Shown here in pieces: positions 1 through 8,670 of a DNA stretch of 64,000 nt. Every line of letters begins with the position of its first letter. The stretch's first letter is position 1. The notes under the pieces were generated by a model. That model did no database searches. It saw only the letters and a program-made list of their open reading frames with translations, and was not told the origin of the DNA. The translations under genes and the position numbers were made by a program. Source of the stretch: Cellulophaga sp. RHA19 (lineage in GTDB: Bacteria; Bacteroidota; Bacteroidia; Flavobacteriales; Flavobacteriaceae). Location: the NCBI RefSeq assembly GCF_002813425.1, contig NZ_PHUL01000001.1, positions 868,001 through 932,000 on the forward strand. Reading direction: 5' to 3'.

Positions 1-608
1 TCTTTTATATCTGGTATAGTTTTTAAATTTGCTAACTCTAAAGGTGCAGGATAAGACGATGTGCATTTTAGTAAAATAATATCATTATTCCCTACTTTTC
101 TACAAGTATCTACTGCTAACTGAATATCTGCTTCATCAGCAATTCCAGTAGACATTATTATTGGTTTTCCTTTTGAAGCAGCATATTCTATAAGTGGAAT
201 ATCTTGAATTTCAAAAGATGCAATTTTATAAGCTGGCACATTTAATTCTTCAAGAAAATCTACTGCAGTAAAATCAAAAGGTGAAGAAAAACAAATTAAT
301 CCTTCCTCCTCTGCTACGTCAAAAAGTTGTTTGTGCCATTCCCATGGCGTATATGCCTCCCCGTAAAGTTCGTATAAGGTTTTTCCATCCCATAGTGTAC
401 CACCTTCAATTTTAAAGTGTTCATTATCGCAATTTATGGTTAGTGTATCTGGAGTATAAGTTTGCAGCTTAATCGCATCTGCTCCCGTTTTTTTTGCGGC
501 CCTAATAGTTTCGATCGCAACTTTTAAATCACCATTATGATTTGCTGATAATTCTGCAATTATAAAACATGGATTTTTCCCGCCGATAGTTCTATTTCCT
601 ATTTTCAT
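1..608 (-). CDS. pseI: Pseudaminic acid synthase (partial, C-terminus off window)
   Basis: This is the N-terminal 202 codons of a NeuB-family synthase, which condenses a 2,4-diamino-2,4,6-trideoxy-altrose with phosphoenolpyruvate to give pseudaminic acid in the cytoplasm. The ATG at 608-606 opens MKIGNRTIGG; the family signatures FIIAELSANHNG and GADAIKLQTYTPDT follow near residues 15-55. Further on come the TIM-barrel blocks CFSSPFDF, YKIASFEI, KPIIMSTGIA and LLKCTSSYPAP. The start overlaps the 3' end of the formyltransferase gene by 17 bases, so the two are probably translationally coupled. NeuB, LegI and PseI are close relatives; I choose PseI because the five genes upstream are PseB/C/F/G-type plus a formyltransferase. 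The C-terminal antifreeze-like (SAF) domain lies outside the window. Confidence 0.9.
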   Translation of the reverse strand, partial: MKIGNRTIGGKNPCFIIAELSANHNGDLKVAIETIRAAKKTGADAIKLQTYTPDTLTINCDNEHFKIEGGTLWDGKTLYELYGEAYTPWEWHKQLFDVAEEEGLICFSSPFDFTAVDFLEELNVPAYKIASFEIQDIPLIEYAASKGKPIIMSTGIADEADIQLAVDTCRKVGNNDIILLKCTSSYPAPLELANLKTIPDIK

Positions 609-1473
609 TTCCAAATGTTTTTCCTAATTCAAAAGTACAATTTTCAGTTCTTATTTTATCTACGTTAAGTGCACCATTTTTGGTTTTAACAACAACAGAA
701 GGTTTAAGTCGAATAATTTCTCCCGTATCTTGGTCGCAAGACGTTTTCTCATTTGAAAATGACACTTTATCTATTATTATTTTTTGATTATTATAAAAAG
801 TAAATGCTCCCGGATATGGTTCTGCTTGAGCTCTTACCCAATTGCGAATTGCTTCTTTAGTCCAATTCCAATTTATTTCTCCATCTTTGGGAGTACGTTT
901 TCCAAAGTAAGTTGCTTCTTTTTCGTTTTGGTTAGTTAAATTTAACTTATTATTTAAAACATCAGATAAAACTTTTTTCACTAATGGATAATACGCTTTT
1001 GCGTATTTTTTGAGCATTATTGCACCTGTATCTTCTGCTTCTATTGGCATTTCTATTTGATGTATTATTTGACCAGTGTCACAACCTGAATCAATAATAT
1101 GGGCAGTAATTCCTGCTTTTTCTTCGCCATTTATTATTGCCCATACATGTGGAGTTCTTCCTCTATATTTGGGTAATAGTGATCCATGAATGTTAAAGGT
1201 TAATAGCCTAGAGTAATTTATAATATCTTCTTCAATTAAAAATAAATAATTAATTGATGCAATTACATCAACACTAAAATCTGTTATGAAATTATAACCT
1301 TTTCCTTTTCTTGGGTTACCAGCGTAAAATGTAATATTATTTTTAGTTGCAAAATCTATAATCCCATCTGACTTACTATCCGTTAAAATAAATTGGATAG
1401 TATGATCTTTTGCTATTTTGGACAATGTATCTAATCCTAATCCGCCACTGCAAAGTACGCCTATTGCTAACAT
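592..1473 (-). CDS. Sugar N-formyltransferase in the pseudaminic acid operon
   Basis: This 293-residue protein belongs to the formyl_transf_N superfamily (Fmt, ArnA N-terminal domain, sugar N-formyltransferases), which uses N10-formyl-tetrahydrofolate. The catalytic Asn-His-Asp triad is visible as N94 and H96 in FNIHGSLLPKYRG and D132 in DSGCDTGQI; the 36-residue His-to-Asp spacing equals that of ArnA. A smaller C-terminal domain starts around residue 190. The gene overlaps pseG (7 bases) and pseI (17 bases). In the standard pathway the acetyltransferase PseH acts between PseC and PseG, and none is seen here. I infer that this enzyme formylates the 4-amino group of the altrose intermediate, or a later amino group, giving a 7-formamido pseudaminic acid. 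It is not tRNA formyltransferase: it lacks Fmt's usual length and context. The formyltransferase family is secure; the exact substrate is inference. Confidence 0.88.
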   Translation of the reverse strand: MLAIGVLCSGGLGLDTLSKIAKDHTIQFILTDSKSDGIIDFATKNNITFYAGNPRKGKGYNFITDFSVDVIASINYLFLIEEDIINYSRLLTFNIHGSLLPKYRGRTPHVWAIINGEEKAGITAHIIDSGCDTGQIIHQIEMPIEAEDTGAIMLKKYAKAYYPLVKKVLSDVLNNKLNLTNQNEKEATYFGKRTPKDGEINWNWTKEAIRNWVRAQAEPYPGAFTFYNNQKIIIDKVSFSNEKTSCDQDTGEIIRLKPSVVVKTKNGALNVDKIRTENCTFELGKTFGNENRK

Positions 1474-2480
1474 AGTTCTTTTATTAAGTGTAAATGCCTG
1501 GAGGCAATTTTATTATCAAACAGAACCTTTTGTGCTTCAATTTGAATATTAAATTTCTGGTCTTTTATAATTGCATCTATATTACTTATAAAATCACAAA
1601 CCTGTTTGTTTTTCATATTTTCGCCTTTATAAATAGCTTCATTACTTGCAAAACCCTTGTAAATCAACTCTTGATTATCTACATAAAAACCGCTAAGAAT
1701 TGGCATTTTAACACAGGAAAGTTCATATAAAATAGTACTGGCTGGTACAATTGCAAAATTACATAGTTGCATAGTTTTTATTAAATCTTCTTCACTAAGA
1801 TTTCTATATGTTTTTATTTTACCAGAATGTTTTTCTTCTAAATAAAAAATTTCTTTATGTTTATATGCAGCTCCTAAAACAACGTGTATATTTTTAAAAT
1901 TAGAAATTTTTAAAAGCGATTCGACAGCTTTCAAGCTTAAATTAAAAGGATCTGCACCGCCAAAACATACAAATACGCTATCAATTACGTTTATCACTCT
2001 ATTCTTTTTAGCTTCTTTTAAAAAAAGTGGTCTCAATAACGCGTATTTAGTCCCTAACGCCAGCTTTGTGTATGCTTCTTTTTTATAATCTATATCGTGA
2101 ATATAAGGTGAATGATTTATAACCACGTCTGCATACATATGTTCTTTAGATAAATCATCAATATACATTAAACTATAGCCTTTTTGCTTCATTTCCCTTT
2201 GATAAGACGATATAAATTGATATCCATCGGCAATTATGATATATTCTTGAGGTGAATAATTTACTGCTAACCATTCTGGTTCATCTTCCGTTTTAATGTT
2301 TTCCGGTATAACTTCTTTATTATAATTTGTAGGAATAACTGAAACTGTTGAAGTTTCGTGTGTTAAAAAAACAAACTCAAAAGTATCTTTAACAATTTCT
2401 ACAAGACTAAATAATCTGTATAAATGACCTAATCCAGTTGTGGAGCTTCCATCTGCTCTAAAGATTATTTTCTTAGTCAT
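1467..2480 (-). CDS. pseG: UDP-2,4-diamino-2,4,6-trideoxy-altropyranose hydrolase
   Basis: This 337-residue GT-B-fold hydrolase removes UDP from the altrose intermediate before the PseI condensation. The N-terminal FRADGSSTTGLGHLYR segment (residues 7-22) matches the PseG nucleotide/sugar loop, with H19 at the position of the catalytic His17 of Campylobacter PseG. The C-terminal half carries VFVCFGGADPFNLS and a conserved ...IVPASTILYELSCVKMP segment that binds the nucleotide in this fold. It overlaps pseF by 8 bases at its 5' end and the formyltransferase by 7 at its 3' end, so it lies mid-operon. The protein is somewhat longer than the roughly 275-residue Campylobacter enzyme but similar to other Bacteroidota versions. 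Its natural substrate here would depend on whether the 4-amino group has already been formylated. Confidence 0.88.
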   Translation of the reverse strand: MTKKIIFRADGSSTTGLGHLYRLFSLVEIVKDTFEFVFLTHETSTVSVIPTNYNKEVIPENIKTEDEPEWLAVNYSPQEYIIIADGYQFISSYQREMKQKGYSLMYIDDLSKEHMYADVVINHSPYIHDIDYKKEAYTKLALGTKYALLRPLFLKEAKKNRVINVIDSVFVCFGGADPFNLSLKAVESLLKISNFKNIHVVLGAAYKHKEIFYLEEKHSGKIKTYRNLSEEDLIKTMQLCNFAIVPASTILYELSCVKMPILSGFYVDNQELIYKGFASNEAIYKGENMKNKQVCDFISNIDAIIKDQKFNIQIEAQKVLFDNKIASRHLHLIKELC

Positions 2481-3162
2481 TAAGTAGGAGTTTATATTTA
2501 ATTTCTGCTAGTTTCCAATCCGTTTCAGTATCAATATCTTGGGCTTCTAGTTCTGAAATAATTATAGCTCCAGAGTTATCTGTAAATAACTTTTTATTAT
2601 TATTAAAAGATGTAGATTTTAACCAGTAAAACTGACCAGAATCGTGGTATCTAGACTCTAAATCCTGCGAACGCGTATTTAAGTGTTCACTCCAAACCAT
2701 AGCTACTTTATCTGCTTCTATTTTTAGAGAACGTTGTATAGGAAAGGAAAATTCTAATACAGGAAAAACACTATCAAAATTATTGTCTATAAATGTGGTA
2801 TATGCTTCATTAATTTTTTTGGAAGTTACAAAAGGTGCCGTTGGTAGTATACAGCAGATATTATCAAAATTCTTGTTGTTCTCTTTGTATTTACTTACAA
2901 CTTCTTGAACTACATCTGCTAAAACAGCAAAATCGTTAGCATTATTTTTACTTCTCAAAAACGGAACTGTTGCTCCATATTCTTTAGCTATTTGTGCAAT
3001 TTCCTCGTCATCTGTAGATACCATAACCTCATCAAACAAATTACTTTGTATCGCGGCTTCTATTGAATAGGCGATAATAGGTTTGCCCAAAAAAACTTTG
3101 ATATTCTTTCTTGGGATTCGTTTGCTTCCTCCTCTTGCCGGTATGATTGCTAAATTAGCCAT
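2473..3162 (-). CDS. pseF: CMP-pseudaminic acid cytidylyltransferase
   Basis: This 229-residue enzyme activates the nonulosonic acid with CTP to give the CMP-sugar donor. The CMP-sugar synthetase signature LAIIPARGGSKRIPRKNIK (residues 4-22) carries the CTP-binding Arg and Lys. VSTDDEEIAQIA, CCILPTAPF and the C-terminal DIDTETDWKLAEIKY are also characteristic of NeuA/PseF/LegF. The choice of PseF over NeuA or LegF rests on the pseB-pseC neighbours. The gene overlaps pseC by 8 and pseG by 8 bases, which suggests one polycistronic message with coupled translation. Confidence 0.9.
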   Translation of the reverse strand: MANLAIIPARGGSKRIPRKNIKVFLGKPIIAYSIEAAIQSNLFDEVMVSTDDEEIAQIAKEYGATVPFLRSKNNANDFAVLADVVQEVVSKYKENNKNFDNICCILPTAPFVTSKKINEAYTTFIDNNFDSVFPVLEFSFPIQRSLKIEADKVAMVWSEHLNTRSQDLESRYHDSGQFYWLKSTSFNNNKKLFTDNSGAIIISELEAQDIDTETDWKLAEIKYKLLLND

Positions 3163-4300
3163 TAATATAAGTTAATACTTTTTCGATAACAAAAGCCTGT
3201 TCCTCATCTTTTAAGCTAGGGTACATTGGTAAACTAATACATTTAGAGTAATAATGTTCAGAATTATCTAAATTAGCCTCATTGTATCCTATTTTCTTAT
3301 AATAAGGCAGCGTATGTACAGGTATATAATGTATTTGAGAAAAAATGTTATGCTCTCTCAAGTAATTATATAAACCTTTTCTATCATCAACTTCAATAAC
3401 AAATAAGTGGTGTGCATTTAAAACGTCTTGACGCAAGTTTTGATACTTGATTATTCCTTTAAAGGCTTCTTTATAAGCACTCGCTATCTCGTTTCTTCTG
3501 GCTACTCCTGCTTTGTTCTTAGCAAGTTGTGTAATCCCAAGAGCAGATTGAATATCAGTTAATCTATAGTTAAAACCGAGTTCTTGCATCTCATAATACC
3601 AAAGCCCATGGTTTTCAGCCATATTTTCTTTGGTTATTCCGTGTGTTCTAAGTGATGCTAGTTTTTTATATAATTCTTCAGAGTTTGTTGTTACCATTCC
3701 GCCTTCACCACAAGCAATATGCTTTACAGGATGAAAAGAAAATACAGCAATATCTGCGTAATTACCATTTCCACACATTTGTTTCACCCCCTTAGAGTCC
3801 GTAAAGTATCCTCCTGGCGCATGACAAGCATCTTCAATTATCCATAAACCGTGTTCATCAGCTAATTTCTTAAATAGTTCTAAATCTACAGGTAACCCTG
3901 CAAAATCAACTGGTATAATACCTTTAAAAAAACCTTTAGGCTTACTTTCAATAAGTTTTTTAGTGCTCTCTAAAGATAATACATACGAGTCTGAGTCTAT
4001 ATCTGCAAACCAAACTTCTCCTCCTGCATACCTAATACAATTAGCCGATGCTGCAAAAGTAATTGGAGTTGTAATAACACGTTCTCCTTCTTTTAAACCT
4101 AAAGCTAAAACTGCTAAATGTAAACCAGAAGTAGCATTATTTACCGCTACTGAATACTTAGTTCCAACATATGCTGCAAATTTCTCTTCAAACTCTTTAA
4201 CCTTTGGTCCTTGAGTTAAAAAATCTGCAGTAAGCGTTTTAACGACAGCATCAATATCATCTTTTTCTATGTTTTGTCTTCCGTATGGTATAGATTTCAT
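3155..4300 (-). CDS. pseC: UDP-4-amino-4,6-dideoxy-L-AltNAc transaminase
   Basis: This 381-residue PLP enzyme of the DegT/DnrJ/EryC1/StrS family transfers an amino group to C4 of the 4-keto product of PseB. The PLP lysine is K193 in SFHPVKHIACGEGGM. The phosphate-binding stretch NNATSGLHLA (around residue 54) and the EDACHAPGG motif (around 156-164), with the Asp that contacts the pyridine nitrogen, are intact. The N-terminus IPYGRQNIEKDDIDAVV is typical of PseC. The start codon overlaps the pseB stop by one base. Length and motifs match the family, and nothing looks damaged. Confidence 0.94.
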   Translation of the reverse strand: MKSIPYGRQNIEKDDIDAVVKTLTADFLTQGPKVKEFEEKFAAYVGTKYSVAVNNATSGLHLAVLALGLKEGERVITTPITFAASANCIRYAGGEVWFADIDSDSYVLSLESTKKLIESKPKGFFKGIIPVDFAGLPVDLELFKKLADEHGLWIIEDACHAPGGYFTDSKGVKQMCGNGNYADIAVFSFHPVKHIACGEGGMVTTNSEELYKKLASLRTHGITKENMAENHGLWYYEMQELGFNYRLTDIQSALGITQLAKNKAGVARRNEIASAYKEAFKGIIKYQNLRQDVLNAHHLFVIEVDDRKGLYNYLREHNIFSQIHYIPVHTLPYYKKIGYNEANLDNSEHYYSKCISLPMYPSLKDEEQAFVIEKVLTYING

Positions 4301-5316
4301 TATGCTATAAAATTAGGGTCTACATGTTCTATTATTAATCCCCTTAAACTTTCTATGGTCTCCCATTGTTCATTATCTCCAGAATTATAACTAAAACCCT
4401 CAGATACCTTTTCCGCATTAAAAGTTGTCTTAAAATCATCTATTTTCCATTTGTGGGTTGCCGGAATAATAACATAATACTTCCCTAAATCGTAAGTATA
4501 AAAAGAATCTGAAGGTGTAATCATTTCTTCATGTACTTTTTCTCCTGGCCTAATACCAACTACTGGTTTTTCACAATTAGGGCCTATTGCCTGAGCAACA
4601 TCCATAATCCTATAAGACGGTATTTTTGGAACAAAAATTTCTCCTCCCCAAGCATTTTCCAACGCATGCATAACCATATCAACACCACCTTGCAAAGAAA
4701 TATTAAAACGAGTCATTTTAGGGTCAGTAATAGGAAGTTTCCCTTCCTTATTCTTTTTGTTAATAAAAAAAGGAATAACAGAACCATTAGAACCCATTAC
4801 ATTCCCATAGCGAACTACTGAAAACCTAATAAGACTATCTCCTTTAATATTATTTGCTGCAACAAAGAGTTTATCCGAAGTTAATTTTGTAGCTCCATAT
4901 AAATTTATCGGAGCACAAGCTTTATCTGTAGATAGGGCCACAACCCTCTCTACATTAGTTTCAAAGCACGCATCAACTACATTTTGAGCCCCACCAACAT
5001 TTGTTTTTATACATTCTTCAGGGTTATATTCAGCTAAATGAACATGCTTCATAGCTGCCGCGTGAATAACATAATCAACGCCTTTAAAAGCTCGGATCAA
5101 TCTATCCTTATCTCTAACATCTCCAATAAAAAACCTAATTTGAGGGAATTTTGAAACAGGGAACTCCTGAGCCATTTGGAATTGTTTTTGTTCATCGCGA
5201 GAAAAAATAATCAATCTTCTTATTTCTGCATGTTTACTTAAAATATGACTGGTTAGCGCTTTACCTAAAGAGCCCGTACCTCCTGTAATTAATAATGATT
5301 TTTCTTTAAAGTTCAT
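4300..5316 (-). CDS. pseB: UDP-GlcNAc 4,6-dehydratase (5-inverting)
   Basis: This 338-residue short-chain dehydrogenase performs the first committed step to pseudaminic acid, converting UDP-GlcNAc to UDP-4-keto-6-deoxy-L-IdoNAc. The Rossmann motif TGGTGSLGKAL (residues 11-21) binds NADP. D131-K132 in ALSTDKACAP and Y140/K144 in NLYGATK match the Asp-Lys-Tyr triad of Helicobacter PseB (FlaA1), and VIHAAAMKHVHLAEYNP is diagnostic of this subfamily. It is the first gene of the pse operon as read on the minus strand. The 525 bp upstream hold only coding remnants, so the operon promoter should lie there or transcription reads through from the rfb genes. Confidence 0.94.
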   Translation of the reverse strand: MNFKEKSLLITGGTGSLGKALTSHILSKHAEIRRLIIFSRDEQKQFQMAQEFPVSKFPQIRFFIGDVRDKDRLIRAFKGVDYVIHAAAMKHVHLAEYNPEECIKTNVGGAQNVVDACFETNVERVVALSTDKACAPINLYGATKLTSDKLFVAANNIKGDSLIRFSVVRYGNVMGSNGSVIPFFINKKNKEGKLPITDPKMTRFNISLQGGVDMVMHALENAWGGEIFVPKIPSYRIMDVAQAIGPNCEKPVVGIRPGEKVHEEMITPSDSFYTYDLGKYYVIIPATHKWKIDDFKTTFNAEKVSEGFSYNSGDNEQWETIESLRGLIIEHVDPNFIA

Positions 5317-5325
5317 TTTTTTGTT

Positions 5326-5472
5326 TTAGTCTATATATAATAAATAATCCATAACATCAATCAAGTTTCTTGAAACAAAGTGCGGATCATATCTGTCACT
5401 TAATTCTTTAATTTCATATGCAAAAGAGTTGTACTCTTCCTTCTTAAGGAATTTATTCTCTTTAAAATAAAG
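5326..5472 (-). pseudogene. Gene remnant, C-terminal fragment of unknown protein
   Basis: A frame of 48 codons with no start codon ends in TAA at 5328-5326, just before pseB. Its translation contains KKEEYNSFAYEIKELSDRY and ends VMDYLLYID. It is preceded in frame by TGA at 5475-5473. The amino-acid composition looks like real protein rather than random AT-rich translation. I read it as the surviving end of a decayed gene, perhaps a glycosyltransferase or other polysaccharide protein, but the family is not recognisable to me. Confidence 0.35.
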
Positions 5473-5841
5473 TCAAATTAATCTGATATTGCAAAACATT
5501 TTTTCTCAAAAACAAATGTTATGTTATGCATTTCAAATTTTTGTTTCACTTTAACTTCACTAGTATCCAATCTTATGTTTTGAAGACATACAACTTTAGG
5601 GAACTCAAATTAAACTACCTGCTTTTTTTTGAGCCTAATATCTCTGTCTCTAAGTACCTTTTATCTTCATATATTTTGTCACCTTCTGGTGATATAGTAA
5701 ATTCTAAAAACATCATCCTTTAAAATGGTAATATCCACTAACAAATATACAACATCATCTTTAGGTTCTCTTTCTTTCGTTAAAGACAGGCAGTGTTAAT
5801 CAACACTTACACAATTCACTAATAATAAAAACAAAGATATT
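5473..5841. other. Gene-free stretch with degenerate coding fragments
   Basis: No intact gene is found between the fragment before pseB and the end of rfbD. On the minus strand several short in-frame pieces look protein-like, for example EVKVKQKFEMHNITF ending at a stop near 5490, and KDDVVYLLVDITILKDD around 5700-5760. They lie in different frames and are separated by stops. This pattern fits one or two disrupted genes between the rfb and pse blocks. No clear hairpin terminator or promoter was identified. Confidence 0.35.
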
Positions 5842-6705
5842 TCATTTATTTTTTAAATTTTTAGTTAACGATTCCAACATATCATAAACAATTAAATCTA
5901 ATTGCTCCATAGCTTTTTTATTTACCATTACGCTATTATTTGGTCTCTTAGCTGGAGTAGGGTATTCTTCTGATTTGATAGGAGAAAGTTTAATATTTAT
6001 ATTATTAATTCTAAAAATTTCTTTCGCAAAATCAAACCAACTTATTTCTCCCTCATTACTATAATGATACAATCCGTAATTTACAGATCTAGTCTCAATA
6101 ATTTTTAAAATAACATTAGCTAAATCTCCTGCATATGTTGGCGATCCAATTTGGTCATTTACAACACTTAATTCTTCTCTTTCCTTACCTAAACGCAACA
6201 TTGTCTTCACAAAATTATTACCATATTCAGAGTAAACCCATGAAGTTCTAATTATAAAATACTCACTTAATATCTCTTGTATATATTCCTCTCCCTTTAA
6301 TTTAGATTCTCCATAAACATTTATGGGGTTTGGCGTATCCGTTTCTGTGTAAGGTGATGTTTTTGTTCCATCAAAAACAAAATCAGTAGAAATGTGAATA
6401 AAAGTAGTTTCTGTTTTTTTACAAACTTCAGCTAAAAACTTAACAGCTTTCGCATTAACTAAAAAAGCGGCTTCTTTATTACTCTCCGCTTTATCTACTG
6501 CCGTATACGCAGCACTGTTAATGCAATAATTATATTTCTCTTTTATAAATAGTTTTTGAAGCGCTTCATTATCCGTAATATCTAAATCTTTTGAAGATTT
6601 AAAATGAAAACTATATTCAGGGTAACCTTTAGCAACATCATAGATACACTTACCTAATTGACCATTTGCACCTGTAACTAATATTTTTAAAGTTTTATTA
6701 GACAT
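5842..6705 (-). CDS. rfbD: dTDP-4-dehydrorhamnose reductase
   Basis: This 287-residue extended SDR enzyme carries out the last step of dTDP-L-rhamnose synthesis, NAD(P)H reduction at C4. The N-terminal ILVTGANGQLGKCI motif binds cofactor. The SAYTAVDKAE block and the catalytic Y/K pair in NVYGESKLKGEE are typical of RmlD, as is RTSWVYSEYGNNFVKTML. The gene starts directly after the rfbC stop with no spacer and is the last intact gene of the rfb block. Confidence 0.94.
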   Translation of the reverse strand: MSNKTLKILVTGANGQLGKCIYDVAKGYPEYSFHFKSSKDLDITDNEALQKLFIKEKYNYCINSAAYTAVDKAESNKEAAFLVNAKAVKFLAEVCKKTETTFIHISTDFVFDGTKTSPYTETDTPNPINVYGESKLKGEEYIQEILSEYFIIRTSWVYSEYGNNFVKTMLRLGKEREELSVVNDQIGSPTYAGDLANVILKIIETRSVNYGLYHYSNEGEISWFDFAKEIFRINNINIKLSPIKSEEYPTPAKRPNNSVMVNKKAMEQLDLIVYDMLESLTKNLKNK

Positions 6706-7251
6706 CTAAAGTTTTGCATTTTTTAATGTTGGTAATTCTAAATCTTTTTCTGAAACTTTAATTTGCTCTTTATGGAGCTTCCAATCAATATTTAAAGTTG
6801 AATCACTGTATATTATACCTCCCTCTGCTTGCTTGTTATAATAATTATCACATTTATAAAAAAACTCTGCAGTATCACTTAATACAGAAAAACCGTGTGC
6901 AAATCCCCTAGGAATAAACAATTGTTTTTTATTTTCTGCTGATAATTCTATTGAGAAATGTTTTCCAAAAGTCTTAGAACCTTCTCTCAAATCAACCGCT
7001 ACGTCCAAAACAACTCCGTTTAGCACACGTACAAGTTTTGCTTGAGCATATTCCCCTAATTGATAATGTAACGCTCTTACAACGCCTTTAGAGGAAAAAG
7101 ATTGATTATCCTGTACAAAGTTGATTTTATGACCTACTGCATCATCAAATCGATTAACATTAAAACTCTCAAAAAAATAACCTCTATCATCATTAAAAAC
7201 TGTTGGCTCTAAAACTAAGCAACCATCTAAATTAGTCTTTGTAATTTTCAT
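6706..7251 (-). CDS. rfbC: dTDP-4-dehydrorhamnose 3,5-epimerase
   Basis: This 181-residue cupin-fold epimerase inverts C3 and C5 of dTDP-4-keto-6-deoxyglucose. The N-terminal GCLVLEPTVFNDDRGYFFESFN block and VVRALHYQLGEYAQAKLVRV with the catalytic His are present, as is the C-terminal FIPRGFAHGFSVLSDTAEFFYKCDNYY block. The usual RGLHYQ is RALHYQ here, a mild substitution. It abuts rfbD and is separated by only 17 bases from the UDP-glucose dehydrogenase upstream. Confidence 0.94.
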   Translation of the reverse strand: MKITKTNLDGCLVLEPTVFNDDRGYFFESFNVNRFDDAVGHKINFVQDNQSFSSKGVVRALHYQLGEYAQAKLVRVLNGVVLDVAVDLREGSKTFGKHFSIELSAENKKQLFIPRGFAHGFSVLSDTAEFFYKCDNYYNKQAEGGIIYSDSTLNIDWKLHKEQIKVSEKDLELPTLKNAKL

Positions 7252-7268
7252 AATTCCTGTTTACTTTA

Positions 7269-8669
7269 TTAAAGGTTGCCCTCTCCTATTCTGTAATACA
7301 CAAAACCAATTTCCTGAAGTTTATTTTTATCTAAAACACCTCTACCGTCAAAAACAAAGGCTGGTTTGTGCATATTATCATAAATACGTTGCCAATCATA
7401 GATGCTAAACTCTTCCCATTCTGTTAAAATAGCAATAGCGTGCGAGTCTTTACAAGCTTCATATGCATTACCACTGACGTCTAACCTATTATTTACCTCA
7501 TCGGCTTCAATAGAACCTAATGCATTAATATCTGTATAAATTTGCACATCTTTTACCTTAGGGTCCCAAACTGATATTTTGGCTTGTTCTAACAATAATT
7601 CCTCTGCAACGTATATTGCAGGAGACTCTCTAGTGTCGTTTGTATCTTTTTTAAATGCCCAGCCCAAAAACGTAATTTTCTTATCTGAAACTGTGTTATA
7701 AAGTGTTTTAACAATATTATGTGCAAACCTTCTTTTTTGATGGTCATTTAATAGAATTACTTGCTCCCAATAATCTGCTACTTCGCTTAAACCATAAGAT
7801 TTGGCTATATATACCAAGTTTAAAATATCTTTCTGAAAACAAGAACCACCAAAACCGACTGACGATTTTAGAAATTTTGGGCCAATACGACTATCCATTC
7901 CTATTGCCTTAGCGACTTCATCTACATCTGCCCCTGTAATTTCACATAGCTCACTCATTGCATTTATAGAAGACACTCGTTGTGCTAAAAAGGCGTTTGC
8001 TGTTAGTTTAGATAATTCTGAAGACCATAAGTTGGTTGTTAAAATTTTATCTTTAGGCACCCAGTGAGCATAAACATCTACCAAAGCTTTTACTGCTTGT
8101 TTTCCTTTTTCAGTTTCTTGTTGTCCTCCTATTAAAACTCTATCTGGATTGGTTAAATCTGAAACAGCCGTCCCTTCCGCTAAAAACTCAGGATTTGAGA
8201 GTATTTCAAAATTAACATCGTTACCAGTGTGGTCTAATATATTTTTAATTGCTTGCGCTGTTCTAACAGGTAAGGTCGACTTTTCAACCACAATTTTATC
8301 AGACGTAGCTACGCGTGCTATTTGCCTTGCACACAATTCAATATATTTTAAATCGGCCGCCATACCTTTACCCTTACCATAGGTTTTTGTTGGTGTGTTT
8401 ACAGAAATAAAAATCATATCTGCCTCGTCAATAGCTTTATCAATGTCTGTGTCAAAAAACAAGTTTCTTCCTCTTGCCTCAGCAACTACATTGGACAAAC
8501 CAGGTTCATAAATAGGAATATTAGATACATCTGCATCATTCCATTGATCTATTCGTTTCTGATTTAAATCGACAACTGTAATCTCTATTTCTGGACATTT
8601 TTGAGCTATAATAGACATTGTTGGCCCACCAACATATCCTGCCCCAATGCAACAAATTTTCTTTATCAC
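7269..8669 (-). CDS. UDP-glucose 6-dehydrogenase
   Basis: This 466-residue enzyme oxidises UDP-glucose to UDP-glucuronate with two NAD+. It resembles the long animal-type UGDH rather than the shorter Ugd/TuaD form. The N-terminal [13 protein letters not shown] binds [18 protein letters not shown] and [10 protein letters not shown] are family blocks, and the catalytic cysteine is C277 in [16 protein letters not shown] (human C276). The C-terminal UDP-binding domain includes [18 protein letters not shown]. It lies between rfbA and rfbC in the same transcription unit, which suggests that the surface polysaccharide contains both rhamnose and a uronic acid or a derived sugar. No truncation or frameshift is seen. 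Confidence 0.93.
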   Translation of the reverse strand: MIKKICCIGAGYVGGPTMSIIAQKCPEIEITVVDLNQKRIDQWNDADVSNIPIYEPGLSNVVAEARGRNLFFDTDIDKAIDEADMIFISVNTPTKTYGKGKGMAADLKYIELCARQIARVATSDKIVVEKSTLPVRTAQAIKNILDHTGNDVNFEILSNPEFLAEGTAVSDLTNPDRVLIGGQQETEKGKQAVKALVDVYAHWVPKDKILTTNLWSSELSKLTANAFLAQRVSSINAMSELCEITGADVDEVAKAIGMDSRIGPKFLKSSVGFGGSCFQKDILNLVYIAKSYGLSEVADYWEQVILLNDHQKRRFAHNIVKTLYNTVSDKKITFLGWAFKKDTNDTRESPAIYVAEELLLEQAKISVWDPKVKDVQIYTDINALGSIEADEVNNRLDVSGNAYEACKDSHAIAILTEWEEFSIYDWQRIYDNMHKPAFVFDGRGVLDKNKLQEIGFVYYRIGEGNL

Positions 8670-8670
8670 T

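Noticed and set aside
592..1473. Methionyl-tRNA formyltransferase (fmt)
   Set aside because: The catalytic triad is shared, but the gene is buried by overlap on both sides in a nonulosonic acid operon, and there is no def or other translation gene nearby.
5526..5723. 65-codon plus-strand frame between rfbD and pseB
   Set aside because: The opposite strand carries better protein-like fragments. The plus-strand product is Phe/Tyr/Leu-rich noise.
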